Below, in pieces: positions 9,975 through 21,610 of a stretch of 64,000 nt of DNA (position 1 is the first letter of the stretch; every line of letters starts with the position of its first letter). This stretch comes from Gymnogyps californianus (lineage: Eukaryota > Chordata > Aves > Accipitriformes > Cathartidae), in the NCBI RefSeq assembly GCF_018139145.2, contig NC_059471.1:46299845-46363844 (forward strand), written 5' to 3'. The position numbers and the translations under genes are program-made. Below the pieces are notes generated by a model. That model saw only the letters and a program-made list of their open reading frames with translations, had not been told where the DNA came from and did no database searches.

Positions 9975-12900
9975 ATGGCCAGGTGAACTGCTGCCGCGGC
10001 TCCAGGTAGGCTCCCCCCGCGGCTCGGGACACGCCGGCACTGCCGGGCCCCGCACCAGCCGCCTTTCTCATGCCCGGTCCGTCTGCTCTGCAGGGACGAC
10101 CCTGACCCCGAGCAGCAGTGCGCGCCCGTCCCGCCATCACCCGAGCCCTGCTCCATCAGCGCGTGCGGGTGACCCAGGGCCATGCAACGAGGAAGAGGAC
10201 CTCCTCCTCTTCAGCGACGCCTTTGGTCATCGCCAAGCCCCAGTAAGACTCGCAGAGCCCAGCTGCCTTTCCTCCCAAGCCCTGGCCCTGGCCCCAGGGC
10301 AGGACAGCCAAGGAGCAGCCCAGGCCCCCGGCACCTTGCTGCTGGATGCAGCCATGGCCGTGCCCGTGGCAGGCGGGCGCTGGAGGGGAGCCACCGGCCT
10401 CGGCCACCTCCACATCACTCCCTCCGCTCCTCTCTGCAGACGTGGCAGCGCCCCACGCCCGCAGCTCTGCCTGGCCCTGGGCCAGCTGCAGGTGCTGAGC
10501 AGTGGCAAGGGGCAGCCGGGATGCCGCCGAGTGAGGAGGAAGGCAAGCCACCAACTCCCTTGTCCTCTGTCTGGCCCTGCGGCTCCTGCATCGTCACCTT
10601 CCGGTGAGTCTCGGTGCCACGTCCACGGCAGGCTGGGCAGCGCCCGCCTCTGCCCGCAGGCTGGGGAGCAGCGGGCACTCAGGCTGTTTCTCCTCTCTTT
10701 CTGCAGCTCCCGGGCGCTGAAAGGAGCTCTGGGTCAGCGCGCTCCTGGGGTAAGCCCTGCCTGGCAGTGCAGCCTGGGGGCCCGTGCTCACATCAACGGG
10801 GGGATGCTCCAGCGGAGCCGTACGAGGCGGAAACACCGCTCCCCAGCTGGGGAGAGGTGCCCCCACGGCTGCGGGCAGCTCTTGAGCGGGCAGAGCTGGC
10901 GCAGCGGCTTCGCCCAGCTCTGTCCAGCCAACACCTGCCCAGCCCCATCCTCACCACTGCCGCTGCTCTCCGCTCGACTGCCGGGCGGTGCCCGGCTGCT
11001 TCGGGCAGCTTGCAAGTGCTCCCTGGGCTGGCAGGAGAGGGAAAAGGCGGCTTGGGTCTCACACAGCTCTTGCTCTGCCCCTTGCCCCTGCACAGGCCAC
11101 CAGAAGGAGTGGAGGGAGCCCGGGTGACCCAGCTGCCCTCCATCAAGCTCCTGCTGAAGGAGCTGAGCAGCCGCCGTGCCGTGAGTGTCCCTCCTGTCTC
11201 TGCTCTGCCCCAGATGCTGCTCCAGCCCAGCATCAGGCGCATCGCTTCTCACCTTCTGCTCTTTTCCTCTTGCCAGGCAACAACACTACACGCCAGCAGC
11301 CTGGAGAGGCTGGTCGTGAGCCAGGCAAAGGTGAGGGTCGCTCAGGGTGTCATCTCAGCCGTCCCCTCCTCTCACACATGGCCAAAGGCTGATGCAGCTC
11401 GCCGGGGGCCCTTTCTGCTGCGGGGCTGCTGGGTGAGCGCGGCGTGTTGCTTGCAGGCTGCGCAGAGCAGCGGCCACCACCCGTCCCCTCTGGCAGCCAA
11501 GGTGGACCTGGCCGCGCGGCTGGTGAGTTTGGAGAAGACGGGGGCAGGACGGCCCTTCTCTCCTCCTCGTGCAGGCGGGCACTCCTGCTGCACTGGGGCT
11601 GCTGCTGCCCTTCCCACAGGCACGTCCGTCCCCATTGCTCTGCGGCAGGAGAGAGCTGAGCCCGCGGGACCCTCGTTCCCAAACAACGCCTCTCCCGTGT
11701 GCTCAGCAGCGGGGGACAGCGTGAGAGGGTCCGGGAGCACTCGCCTGGCGCTTCTCCTCCATGGCTCTTTGCTCTCTTTTCCTTGCAGCAGGCGGGACCC
11801 GCAGCAGGAGGAGGGGCTGCCCTGGCCCTTTGCGCGGCGAGGGACCTCGGCCGCTGCAGAGGCGCCGGGGCCGTCGGGCTCTGGCGGCAGGGGGGCTCTC
11901 TTCGGCCGGCCCCTGGCAGCTCTCTGCAGCCAGGACGGCACGCTGCCCAGCCCATCCAGGTAAGCAAGCCTGGCCAGGGGTCCCCAGCCCGCTGGCTCCT
12001 CCGCAGAGGTGGTGTCCCCAGCCCCACGCACCCACCTCCAGCCCCCCCTCCATCCTGCCCTAGGGAAAGCAGAGCCCTCCACACATGCTCCTGCCCCTGA
12101 GCAAGGTTCACCTGCCCAGGGCCTGCCTCCAGCCACGCCACTCTCCTCCTCTGTCCCCTGCAGGACCTGCTGGCTCTCCTGCGCGAGCACGGGCCATCCA
12201 CGGAGGGGATCTTCCGGCTGGCGGCCGGCGAGCGCGCCTCCCGGGAGCTCCGGGAGGCCCTCGACAGCGGAGCGGAGGTCCACCTCGAAAGCCAGCCTGC
12301 ACACCTGCTGGCCGTCATCTTGAAGGTGAACCCTCTGGACCTGGAGCCCAGCAGCTCCCGGCTCTGTCGCTGCCGGCGATGCTGCCTGCGCTCCCGGCGG
12401 CAGTGGTCAAAGCCTCACCCGGAGCCCTTGGCATTGCAGGACTTCCTCCGGAAGATCCCCTCCAAGCTCCTCCAGGCAGAGCTCTACGAGGAGTGGATGA
12501 GCGCCCTGCACAAGACCAGCAGGCAGGAGAGGCTGGCAGGAACTGAAAGAGTAAGTGCGGCGAGCAGCCTGCCTGCTCTGCAGGGACTGGCAGAGGCTGG
12601 GACTTGCCTGCAAAGCCACAGCCTGCCTGCAAAAGGCAAAAGCTGCGTCTTCTGCCAGCCACCTCTTGCTGCTGTGGGGTGGGGTTTTGGGGGGAAGAGG
12701 CTCAGAAAAGCCTTTCTCTCCTTGGAGCACTTCCCGCAGGCACTGGGGGTTGCTCCACGAAGGGACAGGGAGGGAGGGAGGTGGCCGTACCTCAGCAAAG
12801 GCTGTCCCTCTGCTGGAGACCAGGCGTGGCCAGGGAGCCTTCCCTCGGCTGGGCTTGGCAGAGCTCAGCTCGGCAGAGCTGTGTTGACGATGGCTACTTT

Positions 12901-14052
12901 GTTAACGTTGCGTTCCTGTTCCCTCAGGGTGGCCAGCAAGTTGCCCAAGGGCAACCTCCTGCTCCTCAAGAGCTTGCTGTCCCTGCTGCAAGACATCAGC
13001 AGAAACGCGGCCACCAGCAGGATGACTGCCGGCAACCTGGCCGTCTGCGTGGGGCCAAACCTGCTGAGCCCAGCCGAGGAGCACACGCTCCCCCTGGACG
13101 TCCTGCTGCAGGTGACGGGGAAGGTACGCTGTGGTTACCAGCCGGCTACAGCCTTCTGGGCCCACCCGAGCTCTGCTGTGCAGAGGGACCTGGCTGCCTC
13201 CTCTCTGCAGCAAACGCTCGTGGGGGAGCTGCCGGGAAGAGCAGCCCCACAGCTGCAGCTTGCTGCGCAGAAGCGAGGGTCAGGAGTGGCAAAGGCTCTT
13301 TGAGCCGTGTTCAGCCACCTAGGGGGAAACCAATGGTTTGCTGTGTGCAGGTGACGCGGCTGGTGGAGTTCCTCATTGAGCACCGCGGCGAACTCTTTGA
13401 GGAGGAGGTGGCTGGGCTTGCTGGTGCACGGGCCGAGGAGTCACCAATGATCCCAAAAGACACAGCACAAGGGGCAGAAGCAGAAACCGCAGAGGTATGT
13501 CAGGGCCACCAAGAGCGTGACAACAAAAGCCTCCCTCCTCAGAAGGTGGGACTGCTGCCACAGGGACGAGCAAGGTCACCCACCAGCCTGCAGCTCTGCT
13601 AAAGTGCAGAGTAAGGCTGATGCAGGTTGGCCATCGCACTGTGTGCAGTGATCCCACCAGAAGTGGCTCAGCCAGGCTGATCAAACCCACCCAAGGGAGC
13701 TGCCTTTCAGAGCTAAGGTAGCAATTGGGCAGGTAGGCGCTCACCACCTGGTAACTTCCACATTTCCATTGCAGGTGCCTCCAGTCGCTCTGGAAAGCAA
13801 ACACCTGAAGAGCTTGCCCAGGGAGAGAAGGTAACATGAGCTAGCTTTGATTAAGAGGAGACTTGATTCATGTTTGTCATGGCTTTACCTGTCTAACAAT
13901 ACTATTGAATGGAAAGGTTGCCAGGCTCTTCGCAGGAAAAGGAAAAACAATCCAACAGAAAGAGAAAACTAAGCTGCGAAGAGGAGAGTGACGGCCAGGC
14001 AGGCAAGAAAAGGCGAAAGCTGGAAAGCAAGATCTCAGGAATGGGCAACTGA
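9975..14052 (+). pseudogene. ARHGAP20/TAGAP-like RhoGAP gene, copy 1 (frame broken in the 5' two thirds)
   Basis: Same gene as the intact copies at 26,194 and 42,540. The start exon has lost one G, so the frame hits TGA after three codons. Further one-base changes break the PH-encoding exons (about 10,094-10,243 and the next two), the exon at 11,789-11,959 (171 instead of 173 nt), and the exon at 12,440-12,550 (an extra A). The first RhoGAP exon, 12,164-12,325, and the later exons 12,928-13,123, 13,351-13,494 and 13,775-13,830 are intact and nearly identical to copy 2. Indels hit introns as often as exons and cluster at homopolymers in GC-rich sequence, so a consensus error is a serious alternative to true pseudogenisation. 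If the indels are artefacts, this would be a third intact gene. Confidence 0.75.
13936..14052 (+). other. Candidate C-terminal exon, basic tail, copy 1
   Basis: Behind a CTCTTCGCAG acceptor an open frame of 38 codons runs to TGA at 14,050-14,052. It is Lys/Arg/Glu-rich with two basic clusters (NRKRK and KKRRK) about 14 residues apart, like a bipartite nuclear localisation signal. It joins in phase with the GCC-TCC-AGT frame of the preceding exon (13,775-13,830). That frame does not follow in phase from the RhoGAP exon ending at 13,494 unless an extra exon or another donor is used. Confidence 0.4.
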
Positions 14053-14266
14053 GAAAACCCAGGCAGGGCGAGAAGAACAAGGAGCCCAGGTGTGTAACAG
14101 ACCCTGCTGTCCATCTGTCACATTTTAATGCCGCTCTGAGTATAGGAAATATTTCCAAGGTGCACAGAGATGGCCCCAGAGAGGAAGCATGCACCTGCCC
14201 TTGGGAGAACAAGTATGTCAGGAGAAAAATACCACTCCGGCGCTGGCAGTTTCCATTTTGCACTTG

Positions 14267-14268
14267 TC
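14267..14268. other. Inferred tandem-duplication joint between copies 1 and 2
   Basis: Left of this point all three copies share the gene 3' flank. To the right, copies 1 and 2 enter CR1 RT sequence while copy 3 (after 46,853) enters single-copy DNA. The simplest reading is that single-copy DNA is the native continuation and CR1 RT marks the duplication breakpoint. Confidence 0.6.
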
Positions 14269-15238
14269 AGTGGGTGTTACAGCAGGACCCCTCTCCATCA
14301 TCTGCCAAAGGTCTGGGGAATCTGGAGAGTTCCCCGCTGACTGGAAGCTCACCAGCATTGTTCCTATTTACAAGAAGGGTGTGAGGGAAGAGCCAGGAAA
14401 CTACAGACATGTTAGTCTCACCTCAGTCCCTGGAAAAATTATCAATAAGATCACACTGTGTAGTATTGAAAGGCATTTGACATGACATTTAACTAAAACA
14501 AATGCCAGATTCGGCACTTGGGACAAAGTAATGCCGAACGCAGGTATACATTGGGAGAGGAGTGGCTGGAGAGCAGCCCTGCAGAAAGGGATTTGGGGGT
14601 GCTGGTTGGTGGGAAGCTCAACAGGAGTCAGCAGCGTGCCCAGGCAACCAAGAGGGCAAACCGCAGCCTGGGGTGCATCAAACGCAGCATAACCAGCCGG
14701 TCAAAAGAGGAGATTATCCCGCTGTATTTTGTGTTGGTGCGGCCTCCCCTTGAGTACTGTGTGCAGTTCTGGGCCCCACAGTGTTAAGGTCCTTGAGTGC
14801 ATCCAGAGGAGGGCAACAAAGCTGGTGAAGGGGCTGGAAGGCATGTCCTATGAGGAGCAGCTAAGGGCTCTGGGTCTGACTAGTTTGGAGGAGAGGAGGC
14901 TGAGGGGCGACCTCATTGCTCTCTACAGCTTCCTGAGGAGGGGAGGTGCAGAGGGAGGTGCTGAGCTCTTCTCCCTGGGATCCAGTGACAGGACATGTGG
15001 GAACAGTCCAAAGCTGCGTCAGGGGAGGTTCAGACTTGACACTAGGAACCATTTCTTTACCGAGAGGGTGGTCAAACACTGGAACAGGCTTCCTGGAGAG
15101 GTGGTCGATGCCCCATGCCTGTCAGTGTTTAAGAGGCATTTGGACCATGCCCTTAATAACATGCTTTAACTTCTGGTCAGCCCTGAAGTGGTCAGGCAGT
15201 TGCACTAGATCATCATTGTAGGTCCCTTCCACCTGAAA
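14268..15238 (+). mobile_element. CR1 LINE reverse-transcriptase 3' fragment, copy 1
   Basis: Begins abruptly inside the RT domain (VTAGPLSIICQRS, then GNYRHVSLTSVPGKI). It lacks the catalytic FADD-type core because of an internal deletion near 14,485-14,520. It resumes in the thumb and C-terminal region ([73 protein letters not shown]). The frame is broken around 14,485, 14,500 and 14,786. Its left border is the proposed joint of the tandem duplication. Confidence 0.92.
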
Positions 15239-15467
15239 TCTTCTCGTCTCGTCTCGTCTCGTCTCGTCTCGTCTCGTCTCGTCTCTTCTCGTCTCTTCCC
15301 TTCTCTTCTCTTCTCTTCTCTTCTCTTCTCTTCTCTTCTCTTCTCTTCTCTTCTCTTCTCTTCTCTTCTCTTCTCTTCTCTTCTCTTCTCTCTCCTCTCC
15401 TCTCCTCTCCTCTCCTCTCCTCTCCTCTCTTCTCCTCTCTTCTCTTCTCTTCTCTTCTCTTCTCTCT
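15239..15467 (+). repeat. (TCTCG)n / (TTCTC)n tail of the CR1 fragment, copy 1
   Basis: Directly after the CR1 3' end (CCCTTCCACCTGAAAT) come TCTCG pentamers, then about 25 TTCTC units, then TCTCC units and again TTCTC. The order of three related pentamers points to expansion by slippage from variant seeds. Confidence 0.9.
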
Positions 15468-15671
15468 GGATTCATGAACAGAGGCTATCACTGTAGCCAC
15501 GTTGGAATACTACGAATGGGTATTGGATTTCATGTCAAAGCACATGTTGCTTGTTCTCCTCTCACCCTTGTCCCTAATTCTTGTCTTTTTTCCCCCCATC
15601 TTTCCCAAGACAGGTTGAAGAGGTTACTGAAGAAATGTCTCATATTGGACTTTCTCATTTGACATGAAAAA
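15468..15671 (+). repeat. Mosaic of three pieces from the unit's left part, copy 1
   Basis: Bases 15,468-15,492 match 1,131-1,155 (GGATTCATG...GAGGCTATCACT). Bases 15,503-15,650 match 4,594-4,747, and 15,651-15,671 match 5,580-5,600. The order is that of the source, so this is a shortened older copy of 1,131-5,600 with two large internal deletions. Confidence 0.75.
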
Positions 15672-16252
15672 CCCTTTAGAGCCGCAGATCACTTTCGAGC
15701 TGCAGATCAAGTGGCTTGTGATCCAGCAAGCTGGAAGAAGCAGTGCTCCTGTATTTATGCTCACTATCATTGGCAAGAATGATGCCAACCGCATTATGTG
15801 ACACTCTGCAAACACACCTGTTCCCAGGCTGTCAGCCAACTGCAACTGGTTTCTTCCAAACCCCGGTGTGCTCTTGCTACCAAGAGCATAACATTCATTA
15901 AAAAGGCTCCTGTCACTGCACTTTTACTATTACCCAGTAACACGTGCTGTAAAAGGCACATATTTATTTGCAAGAATTTCCTGTAGGTACATAGGTAGTA
16001 AAATGGACTGCATTCATTTGAAGTAATTTTCTCCAGGTTGGAGAAAACTGATAGCAAACACTGAAATGATTTCCATACTGCATTAACATACAAGCATATG
16101 GATGAGGGCCTATACCACTACTGAAATGCTGGTCCTTTGTGCCTATCTTACTATATTAGAAAGAACGTGTAGATGTAGCTACATCACACAGGCAAGCTTT
16201 GAGTTTCTCCCTGTTTGACCGGACAGGTATTCTGGAATGATGATACACCTGT
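15672..16252. other. Unit spacer, copy 1: nothing recognised
   Basis: About 580 bp of AT-rich sequence between the mosaic repeat and the next unit start. It has short open frames on both strands but no recognisable domain, RNA gene or repeat family. The homologue is 31,958-32,538. Confidence 0.6.
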
Positions 16253-17176
16253 TATGTGTTAACTATATTGCGAGATCGCTCCTTAGCCTGACAGTGCTCA
16301 AGAGCAATTTGCTTTGAGCCCTATAAAAACCAAAAACAACAACAACAGTAAAAATCATAAAAGCTGAAGTCCTGAAGAGCCTCCAAGGTAAACTTATACA
16401 GGTTTTAACGGAAGATAAGAACAAGTGACATGGAGGCAGTGAGCGGTCTGTAATGCAGTTTACATAAATATGACAGCTACATAGAAAATCTTTGTATTAC
16501 ATTGGCAGTTTTGCTGTATAAATATGTATGTGATATAGAGATACATGCTTTATTATAGAATGAAAATGTGTGATATAAAACGTTGTTTAAGTGAAAAAGT
16601 GAGATTCTTCATATTAAACTGTGTTGGTTTCTATGTTCAAGGTGTCAAAGTGGAGGAAAGTTGTGTTTCGCCTTCTAATATCTGCGAGCGCAGCCATTCA
16701 GGCTTCTATGGGGAAAGTTATGGAAGTTCTAGGCAGGCCCTCTGATATCAAAGAAGGCAGCGGAGGATTACAAAGCATTGTTTTGCTATTATTAGAGGTG
16801 CCTTCAGGAGTTTGTTACAGACAGCATAAAAGTTCTGAACGGAGACTCGGATATCAGTGATACTCCCTTGCTGCCTGAGTTCACTCATTCAAGGGCAAGT
16901 AAGCCTTCCTTGCTGTCTGTCTGTCTTTCCTTCCGTCTCTCTCTCTCCTTTAAAAGAATTAGGTATATACCAACAGAGGTGACACTCCCCTTAAGCAAGG
17001 CTGAGATGATAGATGATAACTAATGCAACTAATCGTCCACATGGTTCCCAACATGAGACATAATCCAGTGCTGTTTCCTCCTGCGTCATCGAATGGGGTT
17101 CATATCACCTGGCTTTCACAGCCAAAAAATTAGTTGTTCACATCTAAGCCTGTCATCCAGACTCTCTTTCTGAGAG

Positions 17177-17306
17177 TCCGGGCAGTTGGACTAGATGATC
17201 GTTGTAGCTCCCTTCCAACTGAAATCTTCTCTTCTCTTCTCTTCTCTTCTCTTCTCTTCTCTTCTCTTCTCTTCTCTTCTCTTCTCTTCTCTTCTCTTCT
17301 CTTCTC
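17177..17306 (+). repeat. CR1-like LINE 3' end with (TTCTC)n tail, copy 2
   Basis: Same locus as 925-1,126 in copy 1. The pentamer tract is only about 82 bp and uninterrupted, so tail length is variable between array copies. Confidence 0.7.
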
Positions 17307-18350
17307 ACTGGATTCATGGAGAGAGGCTATCACTGGCACACTAGAACACAGTCAGGCAATATCTCCAATAATACATATATATTAATATTCTGACGGACAC
17401 TGGAGTATGCAGTGATGGAAGCAATTACGGGAGAAGCAGTTAGGTTTGAGAGTGACTTTAACTGCACTTTGAAGCAAACATTTCATAGAAAGATAGGGGG
17501 AACAAAATCTTCTGTAGCAATTGCTGTAACAGTGACTACTTATTAAGGGGAAGAAATCTCATTGCTTTGAGCAGTAAAGATTCCTAATGATGGAAACAAA
17601 TATTGCAAGTGAATCACAAATGTGAGGTTAGCCAGAAGATGCATTTCAGGTCATCTTTTCCTTCAATTCTTCTTAGCCCAAAGTGTCTGCAGCTCCTTCT
17701 GTATTTTTTACTGTTTTTTCACATGCCAGTAGAGCCACAGTTCTTGTCTAAATGATTTAAATTTGTCATAAGTATATCTGCATTTTGCTGTTCTATCAGC
17801 ATTTACAGTGAGGGAACTTATTCACAGGAACTATTTAGTGCAGAATCACTCCTCAGGAAAGGTGAATAGGTAAAACGATGAGGACAAATTTTATTTATAT
17901 CAGTTTAACTAAGGAGTTTCTTGTGAAGACAGTACATCTGTGTTAGGGTGAGATTAGAATTAGCCCAACTAGAATCAGCCAAACAGGACACTTCATTAGA
18001 TGAGTACCCCGAACACGTTGGACATATTGCCCGAGCAATCGATTGTGCAGACTACATTGGAGAAGGGTTAGAGAGTTCTTTAATCTTCTCAAAGGGAAAA
18101 AGCAAGCCATCCAGATTCGTTAATATAGTTTTTATAATTGCAAGAAAAAAGGAAGTATGATACCGGTTGCCACAAGATGTCCCAAAAATACCAATTGTTT
18201 CTGTCCTGCAGACATCTTCGGTACCGCTGGTCACCTCTATGAGGTGGGCAATGTGTCAGTCTGGTCTGGGAAGAAAGCAAAGCAAAATTTCTGACTTGTT
18301 TTTCTCACTTTTAGTGCCACTACAAAGGTATTAGATGTCCTCTGAATATA

Positions 18351-18396
18351 TTTCATTTCATTTCATTTCATTTCATTTCATTTCATTTCATTTCAT
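18351..18396 (+). repeat. (TTTCA)n microsatellite, copy 2
   Basis: About nine perfect TTTCA pentamers at the position homologous to 2,171 in copy 1. Confidence 0.9.
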
Positions 18397-21300
18397 CCCA
18401 AAGGCAGCACTTCGGGATAAATGTTCGTCAGTCAAGGATGCTGCTGTCACATCCTTTTGGGAAAAGTCCACACGAGAGGCCAAAATCTCTTCTTTTTAGA
18501 GAGTCTACAATCTAGAGATTTGAGCATAACGAACGTTTTTTTATCACCTTTACTTGTGTGAACAATTCCGTATTTTCATTCTGGATTGACATCAATGTGA
18601 GAAGAACATCTAGGCCACATGTTTTGGTTTGGTTCTTTTCTTCAGGAGTGAGTAAAAATATTTTCCAGGCATGCCAGCAGCATTTACGTAATTTTGCAAA
18701 GCAAGTGGACTGGGGAGAAGAGAAACCACTTGGTCAAGGTTACAGAGAATGTAAGGGGAAACTGTGGAGTTAGACCCAGACTTCCCGATTCTCTTTCTCC
18801 CTCCCTATTAGAAGCCCTGTAGATGTATGTTTGGCTCCCTGTTTTCCTCATGGTTCCCCGTTGGAGTTTTGTCTCTTGTAATGGCAGACCGCTAACTTTC
18901 AAGGTTTGTGAACAATATTTGGACACAGGAAATGTCACAGGAAGAGAAAATACATCTCTGCCTAGGTTTATCTTAACCCTACCTTTCTTTTCACCAGCAT
19001 TCCCATGCTGCCCAGTATTTTGAAACCCTTTCAGTGTAAATTTTGGCATAGTGTTGCAGCATCTATGACACTCTCATGTGTGCTAATAGGGAGGATTGCT
19101 GTTGTTTACCTCCTGCCTCCAATGCATTCCCAGTCCAATTGTTTTCTCTACAAGCAGGATACCGTTGCTTTTCTTGCATTAGATTTTTGCTACGAGAGAA
19201 TTTTTGATGGGTTTAATTTTGTGATAAAACCATGTGCAAGCCATACCCTTCTTCCAATGAAGTGGACAACAGAGAAAGAAAAATTCGATTATGAGACACC
19301 GCTAAAGATGTTAGGGGTGAAAGAAAGCAATAGAAGTCATGTTGTTCTATAGGTGGAGTCTGCCCATGCGCACACTGTGTACAGCCTAGCTGACTAGACA
19401 TCTGCGCTGAGTTCTTTCACATTGTGCTTCCAAAAAGAGAATTGGGAGATTCTCTCGGTTAAATTAAACAAATGACCAGCTGGTCCTCTGTACAATGACC
19501 TGCAGAATAATACTACTGGTATGAATCGGTTCGTCACTTCCTTACAGCTTTCTTTTAGGGGAAAAATGTCAGAGTGTCGCCATTTCTTAAAGCACAAACA
19601 GAGGTAACAAACTCTGTGTGTATGTAGAAAAAATACCATAGGAATACTGGAACCTCGGTTCAGCCTTGAACCTCTGTCCTGGATGTGCCAGAACCCACAG
19701 AGACCACTGTCATCCTCAGTAAATGACTTCTTTTCTGTTTGTGAACTCTCTAAGCCTTCATACTCACTCATCCACTGCATTCTTTTTCTTCACAGCATGG
19801 TTTAGTGACTTATGCTTAGGCTAGTCATCTTGGGGCTGGAGGGAGATGTTCACTGCCGATGTTGGGAATCTGAGTTGAGGTATCTGAACCAAGCTGTTTA
19901 GTTCTGACTGTAAGTGCTGTCTGTTTCTGTTCTTTGTTCTTTTTCTACATTTGGAAATTTCCTTCTCCGATACGTTACCCAAACTTACTGTTCAAATGGA
20001 TGTTCCTGCCATGCAATACATTTGCGAGAATTTTCAGAGAAATGGTGATGACAGGGGAACAAAAGCACCTACGGTGACTTTTGCTTCCCACAATATATGT
20101 CTAGCCAAGTGCATTGCTTTTGTTTAATGTGCCTATTTCAGAAGGCGTAACACGAAAAGTGAAAATGAAGACTTCCTGAACACACTTAGAAACACCTGGA
20201 AGGAGCTGTACATACCCGGGAAACAATGATGAATGATCCTTTGGGCCCCCGTTCTCATTCTGTCATAGCTGCCATTGATTTTAATGGGAGCAAGGTCTGA
20301 CTGTGAGTTTTGGCTTGGCAGAGTAAGTCCTTCCCTAGGAGTCCAAACCTAGCCATTCAGCCATGTTTGAGCATTCTCCTGCTCTCCCTGCCTCTCTGCA
20401 GCTGCCACTGAAGTGTAAAGAAGGATTGTGAATGCAGAAATAGTTTTGTGGTCAGTTTTTGGTGTTGGAATGTCTCTTGACATGAAGGAAATCCTTGGCA
20501 TATTATTAAAACTTCACCATTTGCAGTAAGAAATTGTTTCTGTCATTTGTACACACTTGCTGATTTCTGTTGCTATTCTTTCCTTTGCTTTACTCATGTT
20601 CCGTTTTACCCTCCATTCTTATTGCGGCTCTATCCAGGCCTGGCCATTTAAGCATAGATTTATACAGCAGTTGAGTCAAAAGCCCTTGTGTTCACTGAAG
20701 CCTCCCCGAACTTCCACAACCTAAACGATTAGTATCATAATGCCAATCCCTAATACCCAGCTATAAGGAATCCTGCAGAGGAATACTACAAATGGGTGTC
20801 TACTACGATTTCACGTCAAAGCACGAGTTGCTTGTTCTCCTCTCACCCTTGTCCCTAATTCCCGTCTTTTTTTTTTCCCCCTGTCTTTCTCAAGGCAGGT
20901 TGAAGAGATTACTGAAGAAATGTCTCATATTGGACCTGATTCTTGTATACCTTAATAGCTCATCAGACTATTCTTCCGAGGAAGACAACACTCCGTGAAG
21001 TGAAAACCTACCGCACCCTCATGTTGTCACCCTTTTTACTCAGCTGGTAAAAATGGTCTAGAGGAGCTGCAGAGAAACGAGATCACAACTCATTGTTTTT
21101 CCAGAACATTCACCAGCACAATATGAAATCTAAGGAACAATATATGCCATAACTGTCAAAATAACTGAACAAAGGACACTTGAGGGAGTTTAATGCATTT
21201 TTTTTCACATACCAATTTGCAACTTTCAAAAATGTACAATGTGTTTTTCAGCCACTAGGGCCAATTAGTGAGTTTCTACTGTAAGCAGCTATGTACTGAA

Positions 21301-21424
21301 CAGAGGAGGTCAATATGATGTAATGTTGTGCTGTCACTCATCAACTAGTTGAAGGATAATCTAACCGTTCATGACATCAGTGGGACTTTGGAGGAGTGAC
21401 ATCCTTGAGTTAACTCACTTTTAC

Positions 21425-21610
21425 CCATTGTCTTCTGTGGTGTGATAGGACTGCTGTGGTGTTTTCCTCAAAAGGTTTTCAGAACTTGTATCATCAGAGG
21501 CATTTTGATTGTAGTAGACGGCCGTCGTGCTGTCAGTTAGAGACTCAACAGAAGCTGCGTTTCTCCAAGATGTTTCACTTTTCCTTTCAAACACTATGGG
21601 AATACACAGT
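21425..21610 (-). other. Candidate minus-strand exon (unrecognised), copy 2
   Basis: Homologue of 5,237-5,422 with the same putative splice sites and open frame. No difference from copy 1 was noticed. Confidence 0.25.

Larger units (their letters stand above)
1..16252 (+). repeat. Tandem segmental duplication, copy 1
   Basis: First visible copy of a head-to-tail repeat of about 16.3 kb. The opening sequence at position 1 recurs at 16,253 and again at 32,539, and the order of all landmarks is the same in each copy. The left end of the array lies outside the window, so copy number is at least three. Compared with copies 2 and 3 this copy has many single-base deletions in short homopolymers, densest at about 8,850-12,600. 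Confidence 0.95.
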
